DNA of 64,000 nt, taken from Erinaceus europaeus (lineage: Eukaryota > Chordata > Mammalia > Eulipotyphla > Erinaceidae). Made by a program: the position numbers and the translations under genes. The notes beneath the pieces were generated by a model, which saw only the letters and a program-made list of their open reading frames with translations, did no database searches and was not told where the DNA came from. This document shows positions 11,970-23,919 of the stretch, piece by piece. The DNA lies in contig NC_080175.1 of the NCBI RefSeq assembly GCF_950295315.1, forward strand, positions 81,314,066 to 81,378,065, in the 5' to 3' direction. Each line of letters starts with the position of its first letter. Position 1 is the stretch's first letter.

Positions 11970-14340
11970 AAAATTCATACCAGCAGTTCAACATAGGTCT
12001 TTATAATGTTATATTAAGAGAATAGCTTTCATTACTTTGATTTTTCTAGTAACTATATTATTATCAAGAGAAACTACTGTCACATATAAGTCAATAAAGC
12101 TTATTTTTAAACTTAAACTCTGAAAATGGTTTTAAATTTTACATATGGATATATACATATATATATTTATTTTTTACTAAACTGAAAACTAATTGGAATT
12201 ATCGAAGATTATTTAATCTCTCCAGAAGAATTCAAGGTTGTAAAGTCAAACAGTTTGATGAAAAGTTCAGATAATTTATATAGAAATGGTAGGAAAAATC
12301 CATCTCAAATAAAGTAAAATTAAAATTAGATTTGGGGAATACATAAATAACAAAACTCTAAATGATTTCTACTGCGTTTTAGTAGTGATCTTGACAAAGA
12401 TGAGAACTCACACTATTTCTCTCTGTCTTTTATTCTCCACCTTTATTGATATATGATGACAACTAAGACTGTACATTTTATACATATTCACAATTCACAA
12501 CATAATGCTTTGATATATATTATCTATGGTTGATTCATGATAAAATAGGGCAGTTGAATAATAGTAACAAAACTGTATATTCAAAAAGTCTATATATTTA
12601 TTATCTAGCTCTTTAGAGAAAAAGGAGCTTACTGATCCTTGACCAATGTACTTGTAGATCTTTGAGAAATTTCTTTTTTTTCAGTTTATTAAAAATAGAT
12701 TTTAATACTTTGAATATACAAAAAGATTATTACTGGCCTTACATCTTGTCAATTTAATCATTAGTAGAAAAATAGAATATCTTCTTGTCAGCTTGTAAAC
12801 AGATGACATTTAAGAGAAAATTGATTCAGCTCTTCTGATTTATGGAAATAAATCAATAATATATCTAAATTTAAATAAAATCATCATTGGACCACATCAG
12901 ACATATTTTTATTCTTCATGAAAACCTAAAAACACATTAATACTCCAGTGGCATTGAATTACAGATGTTCTTTGTTTTTCGTCTAATTCAGTCAGTTTGG
13001 AGTAGGAAATACGATGGTGTATTTTTTAAGAAATATAAACTAAATGGCACAATCAAGCAAACTGAAGCATCTATCACTTTGCAAGGTTATTGTGTGTGTG
13101 GTAAGAACAAGTTTAGGTTTGTTTTTAGCAAATTTCAAGTATGCAATATTGTCCTCTTATTGTACATTATTTCTTCAGAACCTACTTATATTATATAAAA
13201 GAAACTTTGTAGTCTTTTATAAGTACTTAGTATACTATTATTTGAATACATTTCCCCCTATAAGTCCCAGAGATACAAGTAATATATAGGTAGAATGATA
13301 AAATATACATACTAAGTTAAAAATAAATATATGTATGCTCACTGAGCATGGAAGTTAAGTAAATCTTTTATCACAATCTCCTAAACAATGCTGGGTCTTC
13401 ATGTCATGCTGAATACGTATAGCTAACATCCATATAAATTCTGTTTTGAATTGGTCTTATTTACTTCCAAAGGAAATTTTATAGAATTGTCTTTGATTAA
13501 TATATAAAATCTTAAGGGTGCACATTCACTTCTCTGTGTGTGTATAAGTCTCATAGTACCCAAAACCAAAGTTCGACTGTCATCTGTCAGAACGATTCTT
13601 TTACTCAGTCCTCCCCATCTTCCTTTTTCCTTCTGATATCCATTATAGTTTTCACTGTTTGGAAGAATTAGAACTTCATTCTCTTATAAAGTAAATCAAT
13701 TCATATTTAGAAAATCTGACCACTAGAAAATGATTTCCTATGAATGTTTGCATTTAAATAACTCTAGCTGTCAATGGTGGAAATGTGCTATTGATTGGAC
13801 ATTATTTCAAATTAGGGTCTATCTTACTCGCTGGAATTTGTCTTCAGTAGGTTATAAGTATGAAGTTTGCCTCCCATTTGATTAATTATCCTTTTTATTA
13901 CTCCATGAGCATCAACTGATTTTCTTTCTGCTTCATTCCTCACAACTAATAATCATTTAAAAATCTCTGACTTTAATAATGTCTGGGCGATTTTTTTTCT
14001 AAGCAATTGAAGCACAACAGATTGTACTTCAACTCATAGGCTAGATGGAAGCACAATAAAGAAAGATCTTCTAAAAGATGGTCTACTGAGAAAAATATGT
14101 CAAAAAATAATAATATCATTATCTAGTTTTACTTCAAATGATCCCAAATTTTAAAATATCAGTAATATGTCATGAAAATGTATAAATTGTGTTTCTATAT
14201 GATTCAACCTAATTACAGCTTGTAACATGATAAATCAAGCAACACTACTTACTTTTGGTAAATAAAAATATCTGATACTTTCTCTACAAACTGGTAGGCG
14301 TCATGTTATGACTTCATTTATTAGCCTTTAAAAATTAATT
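11970..14340. other. Unique AT-rich intron, nothing recognised
   Basis: Long AT-rich stretch with a small CATATATATATATT simple tract near 12155. No exon, SINE or L1 boundary was recognised. Confidence 0.55.
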
Positions 14341-14342
14341 TT

Positions 14343-14655
14343 ATGCATGTACAAACTATTGTACTTACTGTCGAATGTAAAACAGTAATTCCACAATACA
14401 GAAATAAAAAAAAAAAACAGAAAAAACAAGATCAGAAGAGAAAACACATGTAGAACTTGAACTGGAATTGGCATATTGCACCAAAGTAAAAGACTCTGGG
14501 GTATGAGTGGGGGGTGGGGGGAGAGTACAGGTCCAAGAAGGATGACAAAGGACCTAGTGGAGGTTGTACTATTATATGGAAAACTGGGAAATGTTATGCA
14601 TGTACAAACTATTGTATTTACTGTCGAATATAAAACATTAAATCCCCAAAAAAAG
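14343..14655 (+). mobile_element. Two L1-B 3' ends in tandem
   Basis: 14343-14420 is the last 75 bp or so of L1-B (TGCATGTACAAACTATTGTA ... GAAATAAAAA) with its A tail. It is followed directly by 14425-14655, a second 3' end that starts further upstream (AAACAAGATCAGAAGAGAAA) and ends with the same terminal block and A tail. Confidence 0.85.
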
Positions 14656-14669
14656 AAAAAAATTAATTT

Positions 14670-14770
14670 CAGAAGATACCACAGAAGTTTATACGACAGA
14701 TTTCCATATCTGAACTCCCAGGTTCAATTCCCAGAAACTCTGTAAGCAAAAGTCAAGCAGTGCTCTAGTC
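14670..14770 (+). repeat. tRNA-like SINE fragment
   Basis: Contains CCCAGGTTCAATTCCCAG, a good box B, followed by an A-rich tail near 14765. The head is degraded; the family is uncertain. Confidence 0.45.
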
Positions 14771-14855
14771 AAAATAAAGAAAATCATTGTATTCATTTAT
14801 TAGAGTAAATAAATACTGAATACTGCAAGATATTGAGAATATAAAAGGTATTTTA

Positions 14856-15015
14856 TGAGAGGGATTAGGTGGTAGTATACTGGGTAGAACTCTTATGCAC
14901 AAGGACCAGTATTCAAATCCATAGTCCCTATTTGCAGAGGAGAAACTTTATAAGAAGTGAAGCAGTGTTGCAGGTGTATCTCCTTCTATTTGTTTCTTGT
15001 ATTGTACCAAAAGAA
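14856..15015 (+). repeat. Short SINE-A/B-type copy
   Basis: GGGATTAGGTGGTAGTATACTG (box A region), GCACAAGGACCAG, ATTCAAATCC, TTTGCAGAGGAGAAAC, GAAGTGAAGCAGTGTTGCAGG and a truncated CT-rich end abutting the L1 at 15020. Confidence 0.7.
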
Positions 15016-15501
15016 ATTGGAAGTCCTTAGGGTGTATCTCTAGGAGAGGAATTACTGGGTTATATGGAAGACTACATTTCTAGCCTTGTGAGAGCTCTCC
15101 AGACTGCTCTCTACAGAGGCTGGACCAATTTATTCCCACCAGCAGTACAGAAGGGTTCCCTCTGTGCCCACAGCTTCAACAGCATTTGTTGCTGCTGTCC
15201 TTTTTGATGTATGCCATGCCTACAGGGTTGAGGGGTATCTCAATGTTGTCTTTATTTGCATTTCTCTGATTATCAGCGACCTGGAGAATTTTTCATGTGT
15301 TTGTTAGCCGTTTGAATCTCTTCTGTGGCGAATGTTCTGTTCATATCCTCTGCCCATTTTTGGATGGGGTCATTTACTTTTTTGTTGCTAAGTTTGCTAA
15401 GCTCTTTGTATATTTTGGTTATTAGTCTCTTGTCTGATTTATGGCATGCAAAGATCTTCTCCCATTCTGTGAGTGGCCTCTTTGTGTGATAGTTTCTTTT
15501 T

Positions 15502-16554
15502 CTTTTTTTTTGATTTTTAATTTTTTATTTATAAAAAGAAACATTGACTAAACTATACAATAAGAGGGGTAAAACTCCACATAATTACCACCACCAGAAT
15601 TCTGTACCCCATCCCCTCCCCTGATAGCTTTCCTATTCTTTTTTAATTTTTCTTATTTTTAAAAAATTTTATTTATAAAAAGGAAATACTGACAAAACCA
15701 TAGAGTAAGAGGGGTACATCTCCACACAGTTCTCACCACCAGAACTCCGTATCCCATTCCCTCCCTTGATAGCTTTCCTATTCTTTTTCTTTTTAAATTT
15801 TTTATTTACAAAAAGGAAACATTGACAAAACCATAGGATAAGAGGGATACAGCTTTGCACAATTCCCACCACCAGAACGCTGTATCCCATCCCTCACTGA
15901 TAGCTTTCCCATTCTTTAACCTTTTGGGAATATGGGCCCAAGGTCATTATGGGATGCAGAAGGTAGAAGGTCTGGCTTCTGTAATTGCTTCCCTGCTGAA
16001 CATGGGTGTTGACAGGTAGATCCATACTCCCAGCCTGTCTCTTTACCTAGTGGGGAAGGGCTCTGGGGAAGTGGAGCTCCAGGACTCATTGGTGGGGTTG
16101 TCTGTCCAGGGAAGTCTGGTCAGTATCATGCTAGCATCTGGGACCTGGTGGTTGACAAGAGAGTTAACATACAAAGCCAAAGAAATGGTTGACCAATCAT
16201 TGTTGTATGCAAGAGCCTCTGAATTTTAACAACAAATCATGGACCTAAGGGCTGAAATAGTGCAGATGAAGAGTTGGAAGGTCCTCCATTTTGTAGACAG
16301 TAGGCATATTTTAGTTAAATTCCAAAGGACCTGTGGCTATACTAGTTTTTTTTTTTTTTTTTTCTTTTTTCTGACCCTGACATCTGATATGCAGGTGGAT
16401 CCAAGTTATTGTTTGGGGAGATGATGTCATGGTTGACAAAATTACCAGAAAGCTGGATCAGGGAAGAGAGTAGCTCCCTAATATAGGAAAGGGGTATAAA
16501 TATTGTTGACTGTAAACCCCATCTATTTGATGTGATCTGGGACCCATAATTAGT
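15502..16554 (-). mobile_element. L1-A 3'UTR insertion with triplicated terminal unit
   Basis: Minus-strand L1-A 3' end inserted in the inverted L1 above; the host L1 stops at TGTGTGATAGTTTC and resumes at TGTGTTATAGTTTA, a likely target duplication with mismatches. The terminal unit (TTATTTATAAAAAGGAAACA ... GATAGCTTTCCTATTC) occurs three times, at about 15505-15640, 15641-15783 and 15784-15915. The last continues into the full 3'UTR with GATGATGTCATGGTTGACAA and TTGGAGGG-type blocks. Confidence 0.85.
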
Positions 16555-18326
16555 GTGTTATAGTTTATTTGGCTGTGCAAAAGCTTTTCAACTATATGTA
16601 GTACCATTGATTTTTTTTTTTTTGCTGCTTTAGTTTTTCTTGCAGTTGGGTTTCTATCATCAAAGATGTCCTTGACATTTATGTGGGAAAGTGTTCCACC
16701 AATGTTTTCCTCTAAGTATTTGATAGTTTCTGGTCTAACATCCAGGTCCTTGATTCATTTGGAGTTGATTTTTGTTTCTGGTGAGATATAGTGGTTCAGT
16801 TTTATTCTTCTACATGTTTCAATCCAGTTTTCCTAGCAACATTTATTGAAGAGAGCTTCCTTTCTCTATTTAGTACTTTGGGCCCCCTTATCAAATATTA
16901 GATGTCCATAGGTGTGGGGGTTTAGGTCTGGGCTTTCAATTCTGTTCCACTGGTCTGTGTGCCTATTTTTGTTCCAGTACCAGGCTGTTTTGATGATGAT
17001 GGCCTTATAATATAGTTTGAGATCTGGAAGTGTGATGCCTCCATTTCTGTTTCTTTTCCTCAAGATTGTTTCGGCAATCCTAGATGTTTTCTGGTTCCAA
17101 ATAAATGATTGCAGTTTTTGTTCTATTCTATTAAAGAAGGTTGGTGGAACTTTGATGGGTATTGCATTAAATCTATATATGACTCTGGGGAGAATATTCA
17201 TTTTGATGATATTAATCTCCCAATCCATGAGCATGGGATGTCTTTTCAATTCTTGGTGTCATTTTCTATTTCCTTGAATAGTGACTTATAGTTTTCAGTA
17301 TACAAGTCTTTCACTTCTTTGGTCAGGTTTATTCCTAGCAATTTTATTGATTTTGCTGCAACAGTGAATGGGAGTGATTTCTGGATATCTTCTATTTAGT
17401 GTTTGCATAAAGAAACGCCACTGATTTTTGTACATTGATTTTGTAGCCTGAAACCTTGCTATATTGCCTAATAACTTCCAGTAGTTTTCTGCTGGATTAT
17501 TTGGATTTTTCTATGTATACGATCATATCATCTGCAAATAGTGAGAGTTTGACTTCTTCCCTTCCAATCTGTATTAATTTGGTTTCTTTATCTTATCTGA
17601 TTGCTATGGCAAGAACTTCCAATACTATGTTGAAGAATAATGGTGATAAAGGACATCACTGTGTAGTCCCTTATCTGAGGGAAAATGCTTTCATCTTCTG
17701 TCCGTTGAGTGTGATGTTTGTTGTAGTTTTGCTATATATGGACTCCACTATCTTGAGGAATTTCCCATCTATTCCCATTTTTGTAGTGTTTTGAGCATGC
17801 ATGGGTATTGGATTCTGTCAAAGGCTTTGTCTACATCTGAGGTAATCATGAGTTATAACACCCAACCAAAAATATATGTGTACACCTATATTCAGAGCAG
17901 CACAATTCATAATAGCTAAAACCTGGAAGCAACCCAGGTGCCCAACAACAGATGAGTGGCTGAGAAAGTTGTGGTATATATATATACAATGGAATACTAT
18001 GCAGCTATTAAAAATAATGAACCCACCTTCTCTGACCCATGTTGGATGGAGCTATAGAAGGAATAACGTTAAGTGAGCTATGTCAGAAAGATAAAGAGGA
18101 GTATGTGATGATTCCACTCATAAACAGAAGTTGAGAAAGAAGAACAGAAAGGGAAACTCAAAGCAGGATTTGACTGAATTTGGAGTAGAGCACCAGAGTA
18201 AAAACCCTGGGTTGAGGTTGAGGGTAGACATTCAACTTCACGGGGCGAGGGGAGGGGTGTGTGGGGTGGGCAATGGGGAGGAGAGGGGATGATGGGATGG
18301 GACATAGTCTTTTGGTGGTGGGAATG

Positions 18327-18328
<2 letters not shown>

Positions 18329-18362
<34 letters not shown>
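18329..18362 (+). repeat. (TG)n microsatellite
   Basis: About 16 TG dinucleotides inside the L1-A 3'UTR, at the site where other copies read GGTGGTGGGAATGG followed by a few TG. Confidence 0.95.
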
Positions 18363-18364
<2 letters not shown>

Positions 18365-18836
18365 ATCTTCAGCACAGAGACTAGATCTTCACATGTATCC
18401 ATAAATTAGGGCAAAATATATACCTGAATGCAAAAGTACACAATAGTCTACAGTGAGTCAGTATAAAGTCCATAATGAAACAGTGCCTACTTAGACTTAG
18501 ATACCCTACTCACCTACTTCCTATTACATTTCCCTCACTCACTCCAAAGCTAATCTTATCAAAGCAAGGACTGCAAAAGCTGAGTAAGGGCAAGAGACTG
18601 GCATACTTTAAGGATGACACTTTAGTCACTATCAGGGCATCCCATCAATTGGGGCCCTAGTCGGGGAATACTGAGACTCCTAAACAGACATGATGGGCCT
18701 AGACCTTGAATAAATGCCTCTCTCCCTTGTTACCTTGTCATCTCTATCAGGAACAACACAATAGACCCCTATGTGGCCCCCCGAAGACCTTGCCCCCTTA
18801 AAATCTTGCAAATAGATATTGAATAACTAATAAAAA

Positions 18837-19055
18837 CAGTGTGCACAAATTACAATGTGCAAGGGTTTTGGTTCAAACTTCTGGTCTTAACCTACAGGCA
18901 GGAAATTCACATTGGTGAAGCGTGAAGCATACTGTAGATGTCATTCTCTCTCTCTCTCTCTCTCTCCTTCTTTCCCTCTGACCCTTCCTCCCTAGCTCCC
19001 TCATCCCTCTGAATTTGTGTCTCTACCAGAATAGAAATAAGTAAATAAATAACTA
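18837..19055 (+). repeat. SINE-B
   Basis: Head is partial (GCACAAATTACAATGTGC AAGG); then GGTTCAAACTTCTGG (box B), CCTACAGGCAGGAAATTC, GTGAAGCGTGAAGCATACTG, a (TC)n tract at about 18943-18966, and the tail AATAAGTAAATAAATAAC. Confidence 0.75.
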
Positions 19056-19059
19056 AAAT

Positions 19060-19890
19060 GTAAAACATGTATCTTCCCTAAAAGAAAACAGAATATTCAA
19101 TATTCTGCAGAACAATTGGATCACATTACAATTGTAGTAGAGTGATAATTTGTTAACATTTTTCAACTTTGTAACTCTTATCTAGAACATAAAAGAGACA
19201 GACTGAGGTTTGAAAAGCAAAGTCAAAATGAACTGAGGGTTGTGGTTCAGAAGATGTCACAGTCCTTCCCTGGAAGAATCCATACAGTTACATTTTCCTT
19301 TTGACCTAAATTAAACCAATATAGAACCCTACAAATAACACTGTACTGTTTAACTGTTTAACTACCCCAGACCCTGGGCAGTAGAGTCTGTACACTGAAC
19401 CCTCACTGACGAATGGTCTATTTATAATAAAAAATCATGCCTCTGATGACCTTTCCTCCACCCATTTTCTTAGATGCAATGAATGATTATGTATGACTGT
19501 GGTTGAGTTGCCTTTTCCTTCCTTTCATAAATGTGAATGATTTTTTTCCTGGAAAATTACTAAATATAGATCATTATACCACCTTGACAGTACTCTGTAT
19601 AAAAAGAGAACCCTCCCATCTTCTCTTTGAAACTTACTGTCTGGCTTCACAAGTTACAGCCTTTCAAGCCAGTAAGGCCCCTGCTTTGTTATACAGTTGT
19701 GCCTGTGATTTCTTTGACAACACAGTATATTAATACTCAGTGACAACACCAAACATAAACCAAAATTATTGTAAGAATATTTATATGAACACAACCCAGT
19801 TTGATTAGATTATTAAAAATTAAAGGCACTAGTATTTCAACTATCAGGTTAAAGTTAGAGTAGTACTACATTAACATCTTATTTTATAAG
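19060..19890. other. Unique intron beside the exon, nothing recognised
   Basis: No repeat family or second exon recognised between the SINE-B and the exon donor. Confidence 0.5.
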
Positions 19891-19904
19891 ATGTTAAAAC
19901 TTAC

Positions 19905-20067
19905 TTTCATCTCCTGTTTCAAATTCAAATTTCTGACTGTAGCCACTGTATCCTGTTGCAGTTCTTACTCGGATGTGAAATATGTACTTGGTGGCAGGCT
20001 TGAGCCCTGTGATGATGACACTGGGAGCCTTGGATCTCGTGGAGGAATAGGTGAGCTGCTCATGCTC
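19905..20067 (-). CDS. EPHA6: EPHA6 exon, second part of second fibronectin III domain
   Basis: Minus-strand exon of exactly 163 bp, entered in phase 0 after a strong acceptor and left in phase 1 at a perfect GTAAGT donor. It encodes 54 codons: EHEQLTYSSTRSKAP at the start, then SVIITGLKPATKY, a RVRTATGYSGYS strand and FEFETGDE at the end. Joined by phase to the upstream exon it completes the FN3 fold just outside the membrane. LKPAT and RTATGY are Eph FN3 hallmarks, and HEQLTYSSTRSK is what I recall for EPHA6 specifically. There are no stops or frameshifts, so the gene looks functional. The next exon (transmembrane segment) should lie beyond the left edge; I did not find it in 1-19904. Confidence 0.95.
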
Positions 20068-20100
20068 CTGAAGAAATAAAAGAAGAGAAAGGAAATGAAG
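20068..20100 (-). promoter_or_regulatory. Splice acceptor of the 163-bp EPHA6 exon
   Basis: On the minus strand this is an almost unbroken run of pyrimidines ending TTTATTTCTTCAG directly before GAG. It fixes the exon start at 20067 in phase 0, matching the phase in which the 125-bp exon ends. Confidence 0.88.
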
Positions 20101-21490
20101 CAGCATTATTTTACTTTTTTCTTACAGCCATTCCATAGCTAAATTGAGGAAGTATGCCTTGAATATCCAAATTTTCTATTAAAAAGAAGTACAAGTGTAT
20201 CTGTCCATTATTTAATAACCAACTATCATTATGATGTACATAATATGATTCTCACTTAGAAATTTGAAAATGTTGTCACTCCTATGTAAACTGTACTTGT
20301 ATCTTTAGTGATTTGGAGTTTTGGTCAAACTGGAAGGAGTGGCCATGATTGAAAGGCACATTCACATGGAATGGCAGCTGCATCTGGAGCAAAGTGCACA
20401 TCAGACCAGACCACCCCATCAGAGCGCAAGAAGCCAGGGTGGGAAAATTCAGGTACCCGCTACTCACTTCTACCCGCAGGTAGTGCCAAAATGCCGGCGC
20501 TATCCGTGGGTAGACCTGTGGGTAAAAGGAAAAATAAATTAATTGCTTTTAAAAGCTTAAACTATTTTATCCAGAATCTATTGCTTTGTTCCAAACTCAG
20601 TGATTACCCAGTAATTAACAACTGAAATTGACTCAATTTTGAATGTAAAACAAGATTTATTTTTCCTTGATGGAGAATTGAACCTTCTCCCCAAAACCAG
20701 AATTTATTATTCAAAGGTAAGAAAATTACATAATGAGTATGAGACAAACTTTGAAATAACCCACATGTGAAATGGATCATAAAAGGTATGGAAAGCTTAA
20801 CCATATCAAAGGAATCAGAAGCAAGATTTGGGGTTTGGTTCCTAGATAACTGCAATTAGCCACCAAACTGCCCTGTCTTCTCAATAACAGGCCACAGATT
20901 TGTTAGAGTTTCCTGAATGATGTAGCTAGTTAGTGTATTTTAGGTGGATTATCTCACCCACCACCTCAAAACAGGATCACTCATTTGTGCATATAGAAAA
21001 CTTTCATAGTATACTACTTGTGGGGAAATATTAAATTAAATATTATTTATGTATAAGGTAACTTGACAATGATGTTTTAGTATGGTACTGAAAAAGCTTA
21101 TATTTGTGTGAAAGCTCTTTTAAATCCATAGGTCAAATTAGATCATGAGGTTATTTAATTATCCACTATAATTCTTGGCTATAAATCAAACAGAGAGATT
21201 ACTGGTAATGGAAATGACTTCCAAAGACATTTATTGAATCACTCACTTCATTTTTAAAATATCTAATATTCTCACCAAGGTTTCATTCAGTCTCTTCCTG
21301 AATTGTTCAGAAGAACTTTCATTACTAAATGAAATCATAAAAAGTTAACACATACATAGGATGCATCCAACTACATTTATTTAGTGGTGATGTTTTAAAT
21401 TTATAGAAACATCAATAATTCCCTTTAAGCTGTATTTGGAGAAAAACATATTCATTTTAATGATCATTTTGAAAACTTTATGACTTTATT
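20100..21490. other. Unique intron, nothing recognised
   Basis: No repeat family seen. The GC-richer patch at about 20385-20520 has two overlapping open frames but no splice context or family match. Confidence 0.5.
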
Positions 21491-21505
21491 GTCAGAATTT
21501 TATAA

Positions 21506-21782
21506 TTTATTTTCCTTTTTGTCATCCTTGTTGCTTTTTTATCATTGTTGTGCTTATTATTAGTGTTGTCATTGCTGTCGTTATTGTTGGGTAAGACAGA
21601 GAGAAATGGAGAGTGGAGGGGAAGACATACATGGGGAGAGAAAGATAGACACCTGCAGACCTGCTTCACTGCTTGTGAAGCGACCCCCCTGCAGGTGGGA
21701 AGCCAGGGGCTCAAACCAGGATCCTTAAGCCTGTCCTTGAGTTTCGCTCCATGTGCACTTAACCCACTACAGCCCTACCCCT
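21506..21782 (-). repeat. SINE-A with 12-bp target duplication
   Basis: Minus-strand copy with all landmarks from TTATTTTCCTTTTTGTC tail to ACCCACTACAGCCCTACCCC head. Flanked by a perfect AGAATTTTATAA repeat at 21494-21505 and 21783-21794. Confidence 0.95.
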
Positions 21783-21839
21783 AGAATTTTATAAGTTACA
21801 GTTATTCTGGCCTAACTGAGGAATTGAATTTTCCATCTA

Positions 21840-22665
21840 TGTCCTAAATATAACTTTACATTATACATGGAGTACAAAGAAAAAATGAGCTATCAGGAAC
21901 AATCTTAAAAAGACTAAAGATTAAGCCAGAAGCAATCAAATACATAGAAGAAAATAATGGCAGAACACTTCAAGAACTATGCTTAAAAAATGACTTCAAA
22001 GACTCAATCAAGTCCAATAGCAAAGAAAACAAAAATAAACCAATGAGACATCAAACTATAGAGTTTTTGCAAAGCAAAGAGTACTATCAACCAAACAGAA
22101 AGAAACCCTGCAGAATGGGAGAAGATATTTATACAACATACTTCAGATATAGGACCAGTAACCAAAATACATAAGGTACTCAGTAAACTTATTACCCAGA
22201 AAATGAAAAATCCCATTAGAAAAGAGCATGAGCACACACTAGGAAGTTCACAGAGGAAGAGATCCAGAGACCATTATACACACCACAAGTTGCTTCAAGT
22301 CACTGATTATTAGAGAAATGCAAATAAAAACAATGATGTACTACTTTAAACCTGTGAGAATTAGAGTGAACAGTGACAACAAATACTGAAGATGTGGGAG
22401 AAAAGGGACACTCCAGCACTGCTAGTGGAAGTATAAATTGTTCCAAATCTTGTGCAAAACAGTCTGGAGATTTCTCAGAACACTAGAAATGAACCTACCC
22501 TACAACCCAGTAATTTCTCTCCTGGAAATTTACACAAAGGATAGGAAAATACCTATCAAAAAAGATATATGTATACTTATGTTCATAACAACACTATAAT
22601 AGTCAAAACTTGGAAGCAAACCAGATTTCCAATAATATATGAGTATATAAACAAACAAAAAAGTG
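21840..22665 (+). mobile_element. Old L1 ORF2 C-terminal fragment
   Basis: Degraded plus-strand ORF2 from GAGCTATCAGG to GAGTATATAAACAAAC, including GCAGAATGGGAGAAGATATT, GTCTGGAGATTTCTCAGAAC and GTTCATAACAACACTATAAT. It ends without a 3'UTR directly against the next L1 at 22666. Confidence 0.8.
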
Positions 22666-23919
22666 GTATAAAAATGTCTACGAAGCTAAGAGCTAGTTTT
22701 TTTTTTTTTTGAAAGGGTAAACAAAATCAACAAACCCTTGGCCAGACTCACTAAAAACAGACGAAAACCCAAATAAATCATATCATGAATGAAATGGGAG
22801 AAGTCACAACAGAGACCACAGAAATCCAAAGCATCCTATGGAGCCTCTATGAACAACTATATGCCACAAAACTAGAAAATCTGGAGGATCTGGATATATT
22901 CTCAGAAACATAAACTCTCCCTAAATTAAACCAAGAGGGAATGTGAAATATGAATATATCAATTACAGCAAAAGAAATCAACACAGTCATCAAAAAATTC
23001 CCCAACAAAAGAGTCCAAGACCAGATGGATTTACAAATGAATTCTACAAAAACTTTAACAAAGAACTACTATTTGTACTCCTCAAGCTCTTCCAAAATAT
23101 TGAAGACACCGGGATTTTAACACCTTTTATGAAGTTAACATCATACTAAAACCTAAAGCAGAGATGCAACAACAAAAGAAAACTACAGACCAGTATCCTT
23201 GATGAACATAGATGCTAAGATGTTGAATATCTATCTATAGAAAACCATATACAGCAGTACATCAGGAAAATCATGCACCATGACCAAGTAGGTTTTATCC
23301 CAGGGATGCAAGGCTGATTCAACATATGTAAGTCAACAAATGTGATCCACCATATTAACAAATGTAAAACCAAAAAACACATGATTATCTCAAGAGATTC
23401 AGGAAAAGCACCCAAAAATGTCCAACAGCCTTACATAATCAAACCATTAAGTAAATGGGGATAGATGGCAAATTCCTCAAACTAGTTAATTCTACATATA
23501 GTAAACCAACAACCAACATCATATTCAATAGTGAAAAATTCAAAGTATTTTCTCTCCACTCAGGTACAAGAAAAGGCGGCTAATTATCATCACTACAATT
23601 CAGCATTGCCTGAGAAGTCCTGGCCACAACAATTAGAGGATAAAAAGGTACCAAAGTGATAAATATTTGAAGAGAAGAAGTTAAACTATCCCTATTGGCA
23701 GATGACATGAATTTATATATACAAAACCTTAAAGAATCCAGTTGACAATTCTTGGATATGATTGAACAATATAGTAAACTGGCAGGCTACAAAATCCATA
23801 TACAAAAATCAATAGCATTCCTCTATGCAAACACCAATCAGATGAAAAGATACAAAAATCATTCCCTTTCACCATAGCAGCAAAAATAATCAAATATTTG
23901 GGGATAAAGTTAACAAAGG

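Larger units (their letters stand above)
15020..18836 (+). mobile_element. L1-A with 5' inversion (twin-primed)
   Basis: 15020-15501 and 16555-17842 are L1 ORF2 on the minus strand, from the middle of the reverse transcriptase to a point ending CTAAGGACTT. 17851-18836 is L1 on the plus strand beginning ATAACACCCAACC, the very next bases of ORF2, and going on through the stop and 3'UTR. An inverted 5' block joined to a direct 3' block that resume at adjacent L1 positions is the mark of twin priming during target-primed reverse transcription. ORF2 pieces are full of stops. A minus-strand L1-A 3'UTR (15502-16554) interrupts the inverted block. The 3' end appears truncated where a SINE begins at 18837. 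Confidence 0.88.
1..19904 (-). other. Part of the next EPHA6 intron (toward the transmembrane exon)
   Basis: Starts at the GTAAGT donor of the 163-bp exon and runs off the left edge. The right third is dominated by a 5'-inverted L1-A; the left two thirds are mostly unique AT-rich sequence with old repeats. I looked for a transmembrane-type Eph exon on the minus strand and did not find one. Confidence 0.85.

Noticed and set aside
16866..17249. 127-codon ORF2 frame as a live L1 gene
   Set aside because: Part of the inverted block of a 5'-inverted L1; frames before and after it are broken.
20321..20625. Overlapping open frames near the 163-bp exon as an extra EPHA6 exon
   Set aside because: They are on the plus strand, opposite to the gene, and nothing on the minus strand there resembles Eph sequence.
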